Below are positions 22,371 through 29,173 of a stretch of DNA of 32,444 nt, one piece after another. The position numbers were made by a program, and so were the translations under genes. This stretch comes from an uncultured Oscillospiraceae bacterium (lineage in GTDB: Bacteria; Bacillota; Clostridia; Oscillospirales; Oscillospiraceae): contig CAJTVO010000025.1 of NCBI GenBank assembly GCA_910579485.1, positions 1 through 32,444 of the forward strand, given 5' to 3'. The notes under the pieces are model-generated. The model saw only the letters and a list, made by a program, of their open reading frames with translations. It did not search any database and had not been told where the DNA came from. Within the stretch, counting starts at the first letter, position 1, and each line of letters begins with the position of its first letter.

Positions 22371-22574
22371 TCACTTAATCTCGTCCTCGTATACAAGGAC
22401 TGCGGCCAATTCGATGGACCGAGTACTCCCGATGCACCGATGCTTCATCAGTTTCTCCCACGCCTCAGCTTGGTTATCGGCGTTTATGGTCAATCCAAGC
22501 CGCATCCCGTTAGAGAGCTCCATGATTGCTGCGTACTTATGCACCACCGTTCGCCTCCCTTCCTTTTTGAACAT
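22371..22574 (-). CDS. Small phage protein, unknown
   Basis: A 67-residue protein with an alternating pattern (YAAIMELSNGMRLGLTINAD, then EAWEKLMKHRCIG, VLVYEDEI) suggesting a small alpha/beta fold. ATG 22574 follows AAAGGTG, but a GTG pair at 22544/22541 sits behind a stronger GGGAGGCG site, so the true protein may start 9 residues later. Unknown family. Confidence 0.6.
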   Translation of the reverse strand: MFKKEGRRTVVHKYAAIMELSNGMRLGLTINADNQAEAWEKLMKHRCIGSTRSIELAAVLVYEDEIK

Positions 22575-22584
22575 AAGGCACCTT

Positions 22585-22653
22585 TTAGCGAGTATACCCG
22601 CTTACCGCCTCGATCCGTCGGCCGATAGCCTTGATCTGATCAGCCATGTCCAT
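22585..22653 (-). CDS. Possible 22-residue microprotein
   Basis: ATG 22653 overlaps the stop of the upstream gene (TGATG) and has GGAGGG about 8 nt in front. It encodes MDMADQIKAIGRRIEAVSGYTR, an amphipathic helix, and stops 10 nt before the next start. Ribosome site and coupling support translation; conservation cannot be judged. Confidence 0.45.
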   Translation of the reverse strand: MDMADQIKAIGRRIEAVSGYTR

Positions 22654-23081
22654 CACTCATCCCTCCAATCTTCCAGACGGCAGGTCGGGAACACGAAGTC
22701 CCGGACACTGTCGGATACACGCATCATGCGAACTCTGGCCGCTCTCTGCTTCGGAGCGTTCTCAATCAGGACCACATCTTCCCCTGCGTGGAGCATGGGG
22801 GCCTGGGCGTACCCAAGCATCCTGACCACATCGCTATACCCGAAGTCTTCCTTCAGGCAGACGTTCTCGGGCATGATGACATAGCGGTCATCGTCGTCGA
22901 ACTTCATCACATGACCGCAGATGTAGTTGTCGGGGTAACGGTCATTCGGTGCCGCCACCTTTACTATATCCCCTTGCAGGACCCCATCTCGCACCGGCGT
23001 TTCCACATCAATGCAGATGACTGGGTACTTTCCAAAATTTATTGCCCGGGCGATTTCCTGACGGTCAGTCAAGCATTTCAT
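22653..23081 (-). CDS. Phage protein, unknown
   Basis: A 142-residue protein, probably beta-rich in the middle (YPVICIDVETPVRDGVLQGD, KVAAPNDRYPDNYICGHVMK, RYVIMPENV) with a basic C-terminal part (KQRAARVRMMRV). The layout resembles small phage proteins of unknown role near DNA metabolism genes. ATG 23081 follows GGAGGTGCGGAG. No family recognised. Confidence 0.6.
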   Translation of the reverse strand: MKCLTDRQEIARAINFGKYPVICIDVETPVRDGVLQGDIVKVAAPNDRYPDNYICGHVMKFDDDDRYVIMPENVCLKEDFGYSDVVRMLGYAQAPMLHAGEDVVLIENAPKQRAARVRMMRVSDSVRDFVFPTCRLEDWRDE

Positions 23082-23093
23082 CTCCGCACCTCC

Positions 23094-23639
23094 TTACAGT
23101 TCTTCAAAGTGCTCGCACTCTTGGATGCCCAGCCCTGTGATGTCTTTCTCGTAGAGATCGCAGTCTCCACAGCAACAGTAGTAGTGCTTCAGCAGGGGAT
23201 TCTCCAGGTCCGCCTCGATCAGGTCGTTCGGTTCAGGAAAGCTGTGCTTGTCCCCGCAGAACTGACAACCGTAGCAGATGGGAGGTTTGCACTCCTGCGC
23301 ACGGTGTTGGGCGATCTGCCAGAGAAGCAGCTTTTTCCCCTCTGGCGTCAGCTTTGTCAGCTCAGACAGGAACGAATGGAAATCGGCCACCGGCCGGCAC
23401 TCGCCGCGCATCTCAAAGGGAAGAAGCTCACCATGGTTCAGGCCAGGATAGTAGAAGCTGTCGTTGTCCAGGATCCCAACATACCCCTCGCCGGTTGCGT
23501 CCGTGTCATGGGCCTTCTTCGTTTCCGGGTCCACCAGGACCCACACGCCCTCACCGTTTCCGGCCAAGTAGTCCTGCTCTGTCAGCGGCAGGTTGACCAT
23601 GATGTGCTCAGTCATGGCATCTCTGTTGATCTCATTCAT
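23094..23639 (-). CDS. Cysteine-rich phage protein, unknown
   Basis: A 181-residue protein. The N-terminal half is acidic with GEGVWVLVDPETKKAHDTD; the C-terminal part carries two cysteine groups (CYGCQFCGDKH and YYCCCGDCDLYEK, then IQECEHFEEL), pointing to a treble-clef or ribbon zinc site. ATG 23639 overlaps the stop of the upstream gene (ATGA), with GAGGAGACATGGG in front. Not recognised. Confidence 0.6.
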   Translation of the reverse strand: MNEINRDAMTEHIMVNLPLTEQDYLAGNGEGVWVLVDPETKKAHDTDATGEGYVGILDNDSFYYPGLNHGELLPFEMRGECRPVADFHSFLSELTKLTPEGKKLLLWQIAQHRAQECKPPICYGCQFCGDKHSFPEPNDLIEADLENPLLKHYYCCCGDCDLYEKDITGLGIQECEHFEEL

Positions 23640-24191
23640 CTTCCCATGTCTCCTCTCTCGAAGCAGGCCAAGAACGCCTTCTCGTCCGGCAGGTCGTCGA
23701 TACGGAATGCAGCCACCAAATTCGGCGAGTGATAGCCCATCACTCCTTCATCGGAATCGTACTCAGCGAATCGCTCGCCGGGCTCCAGGCGCTTGCTGCC
23801 GCCGCCCTCATAGCCCTCAAATGTCCTCCTGTCGAAGTCGATCACCCAGATCCACTCACAGGACAGCCCATCTCCCGCAAAGGAGATACTGTCGTTCAGC
23901 TCCATGCCCTCCGGGTGCCCCTGCACGATGTCAAGGATCTTGGCGCCGGTGTCCTGGCTGAACTCCGGGTGGTCGCGCTTCATGGCGTCAGACTGCTCCA
24001 GCGTGACCCAACCTTCCTCGTCCGCACCGTACTGCCTCCACAGGTCATCCAGTTTCTCCGGTGCGATGAAGGACGAGCAGAAACTCCAGAACCTCCAGCC
24101 CTTTCCCGCTGTGGTATCCGTCCCACTGCCCGTACTGGGCGATCTTGTACTGGCCGTCAATCTGAACAGCCACCAGGTTTCTCGTTCCCAT
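23636..24191 (-). pseudogene. MGTRN-type phage protein interrupted by a +1 frameshift
   Basis: A strong start (ATG 24191 behind TAGGAGGTATG) opens MGTRNLVAVQIDGQYKIAQY, followed by GQWDGYHSGKGLEVLEFL, a conserved N-terminus in a family common in phages and gut bacteria. This frame ends at a TGA at 24047-24045. The expected continuation (FIAPEKLDDLWRQYGADEE and the next 150 residues) is in the +1 frame, open from above 24160 to 23636. The switch must occur near 24078. So the gene is broken by a single-base indel, a sequencing error, or uses a programmed +1 shift. Function unknown. Confidence 0.75.
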
Positions 24192-24203
24192 CTTTCATAC
24201 CTC

Positions 24204-24488
24204 CTAATTTTTCTTGTGGAGAGCGTACACCCGGAGTCCAGGCTTGCTCGCCACGTCCTTTTGAAACTCCTCGTCGCCCATGGCGATCATGTAGAAGCGG
24301 ATCTCATCCAACTCTCCGTCGTCGTTGTGGTCCTTCACCGCATAGACTACATGGTCGGCGCCAGTTTCTTCTAAAACCTTCTTGGCCTCCTGCTCGAACT
24401 CTCGGATGCTCTCCTCCAGCTTATTGATGGGACCCTGCCCCATCTCAACCATACCGGCATCCGTCCAATGGCTCCATCTAACCCACAT
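24204..24488 (-). CDS. Phage protein, unknown
   Basis: A 94-residue protein starting at ATG 24488, which overlaps the upstream stop (TGATG). A helix (INKLEESIREFEQEAKKVLEE) is followed by a beta-alpha segment (ADHVVYAVKDHNDDGELDEIRF, MGDEEFQKDVA). The mix resembles small phage proteins of unknown fold. Translation is probably coupled to the preceding gene. No recognised family. Confidence 0.6.
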   Translation of the reverse strand: MWVRWSHWTDAGMVEMGQGPINKLEESIREFEQEAKKVLEETGADHVVYAVKDHNDDGELDEIRFYMIAMGDEEFQKDVASKPGLRVYALHKKN

Positions 24489-24763
24489 CACGAAGCCACC
24501 TCCTCGAATTTATACCAGTTCTTCCATACGCCCTGGGCGGTGCCGGGCTGAAACTCGATCAGGTAGTCGCTGCTCCAGCAGTTCAGGTAGTGCTCGTAAA
24601 CGGCTGCGAACCCACGCTTACAAACCAATACGAAGTTGTCCAGAAGGCACCCCTCAACAAATGCGCCGGTGTATTCCGCCCTGTTCTGGTGCATCCACTT
24701 TTCCAAGTTCTCCGGGCTGATACGGAAGCTCGTTACTCCGGGCGGCGCCGGACTGCTACTCAT
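24488..24763 (-). CDS. Phage protein, unknown
   Basis: A 91-residue protein starting at ATG 24763 (MSSSPAPPGV), 7 nt before the stop of the upstream gene, with AAAGGGG about 9 nt in front. The longer frame to 24889 is rejected because it runs antiphase through the upstream gene. The body contains NLEKWMHQNRAEYTGAFVEG, LVCKRGFAAVYEHYLN and WKNWYKFEEV, a compact aromatic-rich fold. Unknown family. Confidence 0.6.
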   Translation of the reverse strand: MSSSPAPPGVTSFRISPENLEKWMHQNRAEYTGAFVEGCLLDNFVLVCKRGFAAVYEHYLNCWSSDYLIEFQPGTAQGVWKNWYKFEEVAS

Positions 24764-24977
24764 CGTCCTCATCCCCTTTCTCGGAGAGCTCGTCAACCGC
24801 GCTGTCATAGGTGTCGATGATGCCGTAGTCCCGGCAGAACTCCAGGATGTCATCAAACATCCGACGGCCAGCACGGGCTTCTTCGGCACTCAGGCTTTTC
24901 CCCTGCCGGATTGCATCCAGGCAATCATCCATGTCGGACTGGGTGTTCCGAAACCGGCAATAGCTCATATTCGCCAT
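24756..24977 (-). CDS. Conserved small phage protein (MSYCRF type)
   Basis: A 73-residue protein beginning MANMSYCRFRNTQSDMDDC, a signature repeatedly seen in small phage and mobile-element proteins, with an alpha-helical rest (EARAGRRMFDDILEFCRDYG) and an acidic end. Function unknown. ATG 24977 follows AAAGGAGACAAGACC. It overlaps the next gene by 8 nt. Confidence 0.75.
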   Translation of the reverse strand: MANMSYCRFRNTQSDMDDCLDAIRQGKSLSAEEARAGRRMFDDILEFCRDYGIIDTYDSAVDELSEKGDEDDE

Positions 24978-24998
24978 GGTCTTGTCTCCTTTCTAATT

Positions 24999-26300
24999 TC
25001 AAGCGACCGCACACCGTGTAATCACGGTCTGCTTCACGCCGTTGTACTCGCTGTGCTCCTTGACGGAGCCCTTGACGGTCATCCCGTCCTTGATCTCTAC
25101 ACACTTGGAGGACTTCCAGACATAGACATTTCCGGCCTCGTCCGTGAACTTGTAGAGGAACGTCGTGCCGTAGTAGCCCTCCCACGATGTCACCAGCTTA
25201 GCGGTCGCTGCGGGAATGGTAATTCTCTGGCCGACCGTGCCAACGAAATCGGAGGCTGCCGCTGCGGCTGCCCTCTCTGCCTCCCGCTTGGCCTCACGGG
25301 CCTTGCGCTCCTTGTACCGCTCATAGGCCAAGGGCATATAGGCCAACCGCCCGAAGTGCTTTACCGCCGCAAACCCGGACAGAGCAAGCGGGATGCAGTT
25401 GCGCTCCAGATCCGATACCTTGCTCACGAAATAGGGGACGTAGCCATCACACACCCCATAATCGTTGAACTCCTCTTCCGTGTAGCCATCAGCGAGAGCC
25501 CGAGCCTTTCCGTCCTCCCATGCCTTGTGTCGCTCTTCGTTCTCTTGCCGGACCACATCGTTCAAGCTCACGATCCACTCCCGGATCAGGGCTGCGTTCT
25601 TCAGGCCCTCGGACGTCGGAGTCTCTTCGTCGAGCACTCTCTTTGTGGTCTCGTCCTTGGTGCTCCCAGGGTAGTCGCTCTTGCGGTATCCGAACTCCTT
25701 GATCGCATCAAAGGCGTGGGCCAGGACCACGTCCAGGCTGTACATCCGACCGCCTCGGAGGCTTTCCCACTCCACACAGGTGCAGTCCATATCCTCATCG
25801 AGCAGATCCTTGACCTCCGCCCACATGGCAGCGGTCGCAGGGCTGATCCCCGTGTAGTCCTTCAGGCAGGTACGCCCGACCTGTCGGATCTCGCCGGCTT
25901 CGTTCTCGCAGAAGAAGGTGACAGAGCGGAACCGGTTCGTCTTGCAGTGGTCGCAGTTGGCGGGAGCCGTGTACCATCGGGGGTCTACCGGCTTATCCCC
26001 AAAACCTGTTACGATGTTCCCATCCTTCCCATGCTCTACATTCGCCCGGATCGTCCAGCCGTTAGCCTTGATGAGATCGTCGCACTCAACGTCGAAGTCA
26101 ACAGCGGCCACCGTGTAGACGCGGTCAACGGACTGGGTCTGCGTGATGTGATCCACGGCGTAGACCGCAACCTCCTGCGGGTGCTCCTCACTGATCTTGT
26201 AAGAAAACGGGATGCCATAGGTGGCAGCCTTCTTGGCCAGCCGGTCAAGCCGTTTCTGGATCTCCTCGGCCCGGCTCGCATAAACGGTGTAGATAGCCAT
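24999..26300 (-). CDS. Large phage protein with zinc-binding segment, unknown
   Basis: A 433-residue protein. Residues about 115-150 contain CDHCKTNRFRSVTFFC followed by GEIRQVGRTCLKDYTG, a treble-clef-like Cys cluster. Residues 225-300 are helical; 320-350 form a basic/alanine helix; the C-terminal 85 residues (GQRITIPAATAKLV, YKFTDEAGNVYVWKSSK, VKGSVKEHSEYNGVKQTVITR) look like an OB-fold-type beta barrel seen at the ends of several phage DNA-associated proteins. A nucleic-acid-related role is inference. ATG 26300 follows AAAGGAGCACAGAGC. Confidence 0.7.
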   Translation of the reverse strand: MAIYTVYASRAEEIQKRLDRLAKKAATYGIPFSYKISEEHPQEVAVYAVDHITQTQSVDRVYTVAAVDFDVECDDLIKANGWTIRANVEHGKDGNIVTGFGDKPVDPRWYTAPANCDHCKTNRFRSVTFFCENEAGEIRQVGRTCLKDYTGISPATAAMWAEVKDLLDEDMDCTCVEWESLRGGRMYSLDVVLAHAFDAIKEFGYRKSDYPGSTKDETTKRVLDEETPTSEGLKNAALIREWIVSLNDVVRQENEERHKAWEDGKARALADGYTEEEFNDYGVCDGYVPYFVSKVSDLERNCIPLALSGFAAVKHFGRLAYMPLAYERYKERKAREAKREAERAAAAAASDFVGTVGQRITIPAATAKLVTSWEGYYGTTFLYKFTDEAGNVYVWKSSKCVEIKDGMTVKGSVKEHSEYNGVKQTVITRCAVA

Positions 26301-26372
26301 GCTCTGTGCTCCTTTCTGTTCTGTGCGCTCCTCCCACTTTCAGGTGTGTGGTAACTTCCGTTCTGCCTCTGC

Positions 26373-26474
26373 TTACTCGGCTCGCTTTTCACGGCTCATC
26401 CTGGCGGCTACGCGCATCTCTCGACCGGCTACACCAGTTTCAGCTTTCAACCCAGCGAATACTTGATCGGCCAT
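26373..26474 (-). CDS. Possible 33-residue basic peptide
   Basis: ATG 26474 behind GGGAGGCTAAGGA opens a 33-codon frame (MADQVFAGLKAETGVAG, then a basic helix) ending in TAA. It fills part of a 316-bp gap between two genes; the remaining 140 bp (26475-26616) show no gene. The ribosome site is strong, but conservation cannot be judged. Confidence 0.45.
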   Translation of the reverse strand: MADQVFAGLKAETGVAGREMRVAARMSREKRAE

Positions 26475-26616
26475 TCCTTAGCCTCCCTGCCAACTTCTTA
26501 CGGGAGCGTCACTCCGGGCGGTGTTCAGTTGTCGGAGCTGTTGGTTTCTTGCTGGCTGCGGGCTATTCAGCTTGCCCTCGGTGTTCCGTGGGCTCCGCCG
26601 CCGAGATCTGGTTCGC

Positions 26617-26820
26617 TTAAAGGACGAAGGCTCTCAGGGTTTCGTCGGATGCGAGCTCGCTTTCAAGCCAGGCGTCGAAACCTTCCGGGTTCTTAGCCTC
26701 AATGGCATCCATCAGCCACCCACGCACGGTCGGGATGTGCGGGTCCTTGTTGTTGGAAGTCTCCTCGAAGAGATCAACAAGTCTCTCTAGGCTCATCCGG
26801 CTCAACATCTCAGGCTTCAT
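26617..26820 (-). CDS. Small phage protein, first gene behind a strong promoter
   Basis: A 67-residue helical protein (MKPEMLSRMSLERLVDLFEE, then VRGWLMDAIEAKNPEGFDAW). ATG 26820 follows AAGGAGGGCCCAGAG; the TTG at 26838 is not needed. It is the first gene after the operator/promoter at 26844-26899, so it heads the block of small genes. Similar short proteins occur in Clostridia phages; the function is unknown. Confidence 0.7.
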   Translation of the reverse strand: MKPEMLSRMSLERLVDLFEETSNNKDPHIPTVRGWLMDAIEAKNPEGFDAWLESELASDETLRAFVL

Positions 26821-26843
26821 CTCTGGGCCCTCCTTCAAGCTCT

Positions 26844-26899
26844 GATAGCCAACCGGTTATCTTATGATGTCATTATACTACATTACATACCTATGTCAA
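26844..26899 (-). promoter_or_regulatory. Consensus promoter with palindromic operator (copy 1)
   Basis: On the minus strand: -35 TTGACA (26899-26894), 16-nt spacer, -10 TATAAT (26877-26872), then an 18-bp inverted repeat GATAGCC-N4-GGTTATC (26844-26861) where the transcript would start. The palindrome is placed to block initiation or elongation when bound by a repressor. The surrounding ~95 bp are repeated at 28941-29040. Confidence 0.8.
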
Positions 26900-26977
26900 T
26901 ATGTTTTCACATTATTTTTTTGTTTATTTTTTCTTTTTTAGCATGTTCCCATATCTGAAAACGATTTTCGCATAAAG

Positions 26978-27005
26978 AAGGGGTGAGCCTTAAAACTCAC
27001 CCCTT
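26978..27005 (-). terminator. Terminator-like hairpin after the 151-residue gene
   Basis: A perfect 10-bp stem (AAGGGGTGAG 26978-26987, CTCACCCCTT 26996-27005) with an 8-nt loop. On the minus strand it lies 9 nt after the stop at 27015 and is followed by CTTTATG, so it probably ends that transcript ahead of the next promoter. It is nearly symmetrical and could also act on the plus strand. Confidence 0.6.
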
Positions 27006-27014
27006 CCTCACTCG

Positions 27015-27470
27015 TCACCCGGCCTTCGCCAGAACGTTATTCATGCTCTCGATTACGCTGCTGAGTTCTTCAAGATCACCGTACTTCTGCACGAAACATT
27101 CCATTTCCTTTCTGGCGCTGGACATCAGCCTCTCCATCATATCATCGTTTTTCATCGCGACCTGTATCGGTGTGTAGTCACCAGAGGGCTCCGTCACTCG
27201 AACAAAGGCCCGAACCGGCACCTTCGGAGCTTCCTCTGTCTTAATAACGATGCAGCGGATGATGTGGGCTGCCTGTCCCTCCCGGTATGCCTCCGCAGCC
27301 ACGGTGTCGTTCCACTCAAACTCTCCATGGAGCGGAGCATCCTCTGCCCTGTTGGCATCCACGAGCCGCTTCGGCGTCAGCCCACCCGTTTTCGCAAGCT
27401 GCTCGCACATCTTGCCAGCCACCTGGGCATCTGCCCGGATTCTGGAATTGCTCTTGTATGCGTATACCAT
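27015..27470 (-). CDS. Phage protein, unknown
   Basis: A 151-residue protein. ATG 27470 (MVYAYKSNSRIRADAQVAG) has GGAGGTATCACG in front; the longer frame to 27554 only extends into the repeat tract. Middle segments AYREGQAAHIIRCIVIKTEE and VPVRAFVRVTEPSGDYTPI suggest a mixed alpha/beta fold; the N-terminus is basic. It is bounded upstream by a long low-complexity tract and downstream by a terminator-like hairpin. Unknown function; the neighbour upstream is a conserved phage protein often found near recombination genes. Confidence 0.65.
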   Translation of the reverse strand: MVYAYKSNSRIRADAQVAGKMCEQLAKTGGLTPKRLVDANRAEDAPLHGEFEWNDTVAAEAYREGQAAHIIRCIVIKTEEAPKVPVRAFVRVTEPSGDYTPIQVAMKNDDMMERLMSSARKEMECFVQKYGDLEELSSVIESMNNVLAKAG

Positions 27471-27477
27471 CGTGATA

Positions 27478-27780
27478 CCTCCATTTCTTCTTGTCACCCT
27501 GCCGACCAAACCATGCCTCGCCTTGCCGGACCATGCCATACCAGACCGAGCCACAACCCACCTAGCCTTGCCGGGCCTCGCCTGCCTATCCTTGCCTGTC
27601 CTTGCCTGTCCTTGCCTGTCCTTGCCTATCCTTGCCTATCCTTGCCTGCCAAACCACGCCACGCCCCGACTGACCCGGCATCACCATACCCAACCCGTCC
27701 AAACCACGCCTGCCCAACCATGCCTATTCCTACCCGGACCGACCGTGCCTAAACAAGCCCTGCCCAGCCTGCCAAAATCA
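27478..27780. repeat. GGCAA/GGCAT-type low-complexity tract with decamer array
   Basis: About 300 bp built from CCTTGCC/CCATGCC words (GGCAAGG/GGCATGG on the minus strand). In the middle, seven imperfect 10-bp units (CTTGCCTGTC / CTTGCCTATC) run without gaps from 27581 to 27650. No gene fits. Read as RNA the minus strand is purine-rich and full of AAGGA words. It could bind a protein, act as a recombination or replication site, or be slippage-generated. Confidence 0.8.
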
Positions 27781-28434
27781 GCCGGCTAACACGTGGAACA
27801 TTCCGAATTGTCCGTCCCGTTCCGCCCTCCATTCACCAACGCCGCAGACATAGCCGCCCGCATTGATAATGTTAACAATGTTCTCCAGACTGAACTCGCC
27901 GTTCTCGTTGTAGCTGATCGTAAGGTCAGCGCTCCAGTTGCGGAACTCGCCGCGATAGCGGAGGTCGGCCGTACCCATACCGATCTTCACCATATCCTCC
28001 CGCATGACCGGGGGATCGCTGTGAATTTCAACCATGCCGTCGGCATCAGAGTCGATGAAGAAGGCGCCGCGCAACCCCATTTGGTTTTTCACGTACCCCA
28101 TCCGGTAGGCGGCACTGATAGCGGCCTGCTTGAATGCCGTGACGGGAAAGCCAAACTTCGCACCAGAAGTGATTGCCGCATCGAATGCCTCCTGGGTCGG
28201 AGTGGCCGGCTTCTCGGTTAGCCAGTACATAGAGTCGATGAAGTCCTCCATCGGATCCTTCGGGTCCTTCTTCTTCCCCTTCGCCGTTCCCATCTGGGCC
28301 TCCAACATCATCCGCTTGGCCTTCTCGCTCCAGGAGTGCATGATGAGCGGCGTGTCACCCACGATCTTGAGTGTAACCTTTTTGATGCTGATGGGGCGGA
28401 TTGCAATGACTTCCTCGTTTTTCTTCGCTGCCAT
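27778..28434 (-). CDS. Conserved phage protein, possibly RAMP-like
   Basis: A 218-residue protein conserved in many phages. The N-terminus IKKVTLKIVGDTPLIMHSW plus SEKAKRMMLEAQ is the signature part; the C-terminus holds GGYVCGVGEWRAERDGQFG, a glycine/arginine-rich loop reminiscent of RAMP/Cas-type RNA-binding proteins. Function is not established; relatives often lie near single-strand annealing or replication genes. ATG 28434 follows AAGGAGGAATTAAAA. The RAMP resemblance is by eye and weak. Confidence 0.65.
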   Translation of the reverse strand: MAAKKNEEVIAIRPISIKKVTLKIVGDTPLIMHSWSEKAKRMMLEAQMGTAKGKKKDPKDPMEDFIDSMYWLTEKPATPTQEAFDAAITSGAKFGFPVTAFKQAAISAAYRMGYVKNQMGLRGAFFIDSDADGMVEIHSDPPVMREDMVKIGMGTADLRYRGEFRNWSADLTISYNENGEFSLENIVNIINAGGYVCGVGEWRAERDGQFGMFHVLAG

Positions 28435-28445
28435 TTTTAATTCCT

Positions 28446-28569
28446 CCTTGATTTTTCTCCTGCCATTGTGTTATCATGGAGGCGGAACAGATGGCAGGCT
28501 CTGGACCGCCTCCGTTTGGTTTGCTTAGGCTCCCCGTGCTTTGGTCGGCTTGGGGGAGCCTAATTTTTT
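28446..28569 (+). ncRNA. Candidate opposite-strand small RNA unit 1 with intrinsic terminator
   Basis: On the plus strand a promoter-like TTGATT-N18-TATCAT (28448-28477) is followed by a hairpin GGAGGCGG/CCGCCTCC (28478-28485, 28506-28513), whose loop contains GGCAGGCT, then a terminator: 11-bp stem TTAGGCTCCCC/GGGGAGCCTAA (28525-28535, 28553-28563) and TTTTTT. The same layout recurs in unit 2 with changed but still complementary stems. A caveat is that a start 7 nt after the -10 would clip the first hairpin. No plus-strand gene is nearby. Confidence 0.55.
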
Positions 28570-28586
28570 ACTGCTGGGGTTCATTG

Positions 28587-28704
28587 CCTTGACTTTTCAC
28601 TGCCTTTTTGGTATCCTTGGGGCAGAGGGACGGCAGGTTCCCTTTGCCCCGTTGGGGTTTTAGGCGTCCTTTGCTGTGGAAGGTGTGGGGACGCCTAATT
28701 TTTT
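28587..28704 (+). ncRNA. Candidate opposite-strand small RNA unit 2 with intrinsic terminator
   Basis: Promoter-like TTGACT-N17-TATCCT (28589-28617), hairpin GGGGCAGAGGG/CCCTTTGCCCC (28619-28629, 28640-28650) with GGCAGGTT in the loop, then a terminator: 10-bp stem TTAGGCGTCC/GGACGCCTAA (28660-28669, 28689-28698) and TTTTTT (28699-28704). The last Ts and following bases overlap the stop codon of the minus-strand gene. The terminator loops share TGCTNTGGNNGG between units. Confidence 0.55.
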
Positions 28705-28849
28705 ACTGCCTGGGTTTGTTGCTCTGCTGGGGGCCCTGAGTCCCCGCGATGTACTTGATGCACTGAAGGATTTCCTCATCAGTATGACCGTTGGCTTTCA
28801 ACCAATCAGCCAGCCGATCAACTTCTTTGGTGGTCATTTCGTCATCCAT
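28703..28849 (-). CDS. Small phage protein (48 residues), unknown
   Basis: ATG 28849 (MDDEMTTKEVDRLADWLKAN) lies behind GGAGGTAGAAAGGAAC; the longer frame to 28942 is rejected. The protein is helical with GHTDEEILQCIKYIAG, a pattern found in many very small Clostridia phage proteins. It is the first gene behind the promoter/operator at 28944-28999. Its stop codon overlaps the T-run of small RNA unit 2, so an opposite-strand transcript would end inside it. Confidence 0.65.
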   Translation of the reverse strand: MDDEMTTKEVDRLADWLKANGHTDEEILQCIKYIAGTQGPQQSNKPRQ

Positions 28850-28880
28850 GTTCCTTTCTACCTCCTGCCCGGTATTTATT

Positions 28881-28919
28881 TCCCACCTTTGTGGTCTTGA
28901 CCGCTTAGGTGGGATTTTT
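28881..28919 (+). terminator. Third plus-strand terminator-like hairpin
   Basis: TCCCACCT (28881-28888) pairs with AGGTGGGA (28907-28914), followed by TTTTT. It lies in the leader of the 48-residue gene and faces against it, like the terminators of the two small RNA units. It may end another opposite-strand transcript or, on the minus strand, form a leader hairpin. Confidence 0.5.
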
Positions 28920-28943
28920 CTAAGATTCCGTCTGGCCTCCAAC

Positions 28944-28999
28944 TGTTACCATTTGGTTATCTTGTGATGTTATTATACCACATTACGCGCCTATATCAA
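28944..28999 (-). promoter_or_regulatory. Promoter with palindromic operator (copy 2)
   Basis: On the minus strand: -35 TTGATA (28999-28994), 16-nt spacer, -10 TATAAT (28977-28972), then TGTTACC-N4-GGTTATC (28944-28961). Layout and about 85 bp of sequence match copy 1, shifted by exactly 2,100 bp. The shared half-site is GGTTATC; the other half differs by one or two bases. A single regulator probably controls both. Confidence 0.8.
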
Positions 29000-29032
29000 T
29001 ATGTTTTCGCATTATTTTTTAATATTTTTTGT

Positions 29033-29173
29033 TTATAGAATGTTTCCGCTTCTCGTAAAAGAGAGCATCACACACTCCCTTTTCCTGGTCTTTGCTCTTT
29101 TTTGCTCACGTTCTCGGGAAGCCCCCGCCTGCATCTCCTGGCGCTCCCCGAAATGAGGTAGGTATTGACTCAT
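29033..29173 (-). CDS. Small basic protein (46 residues), coupled to the DUF1492 gene
   Basis: ATG 29173 overlaps the stop of the DUF1492 gene (ATGA). The 46-residue frame (MSQYLPHFGERQEMQAGAS, then a K/R-rich helix and VMLSFTRSG) ends in TAA just upstream of the operator/promoter. Coupling and the basic composition support a real small gene; no family recognised. Confidence 0.55.
   Translation of the reverse strand: MSQYLPHFGERQEMQAGASREREQKRAKTRKRECVMLSFTRSGNIL

Noticed and set aside
24763..24889. N-terminal extension of the 91-residue gene
   Set aside because: It runs in another frame through the MSYCRF-type gene, is Ser/Thr-rich nonsense, and a good start with ribosome site exists at 24763.
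24636..26354. 572-codon plus-strand open frame
   Set aside because: Antisense shadow of the 433-residue gene and its neighbours in GC-rich DNA; no recognisable domain.
27581..27650. Decamer array as a CRISPR
   Set aside because: Units are 10 bp, contiguous and lack spacers; no cas genes.
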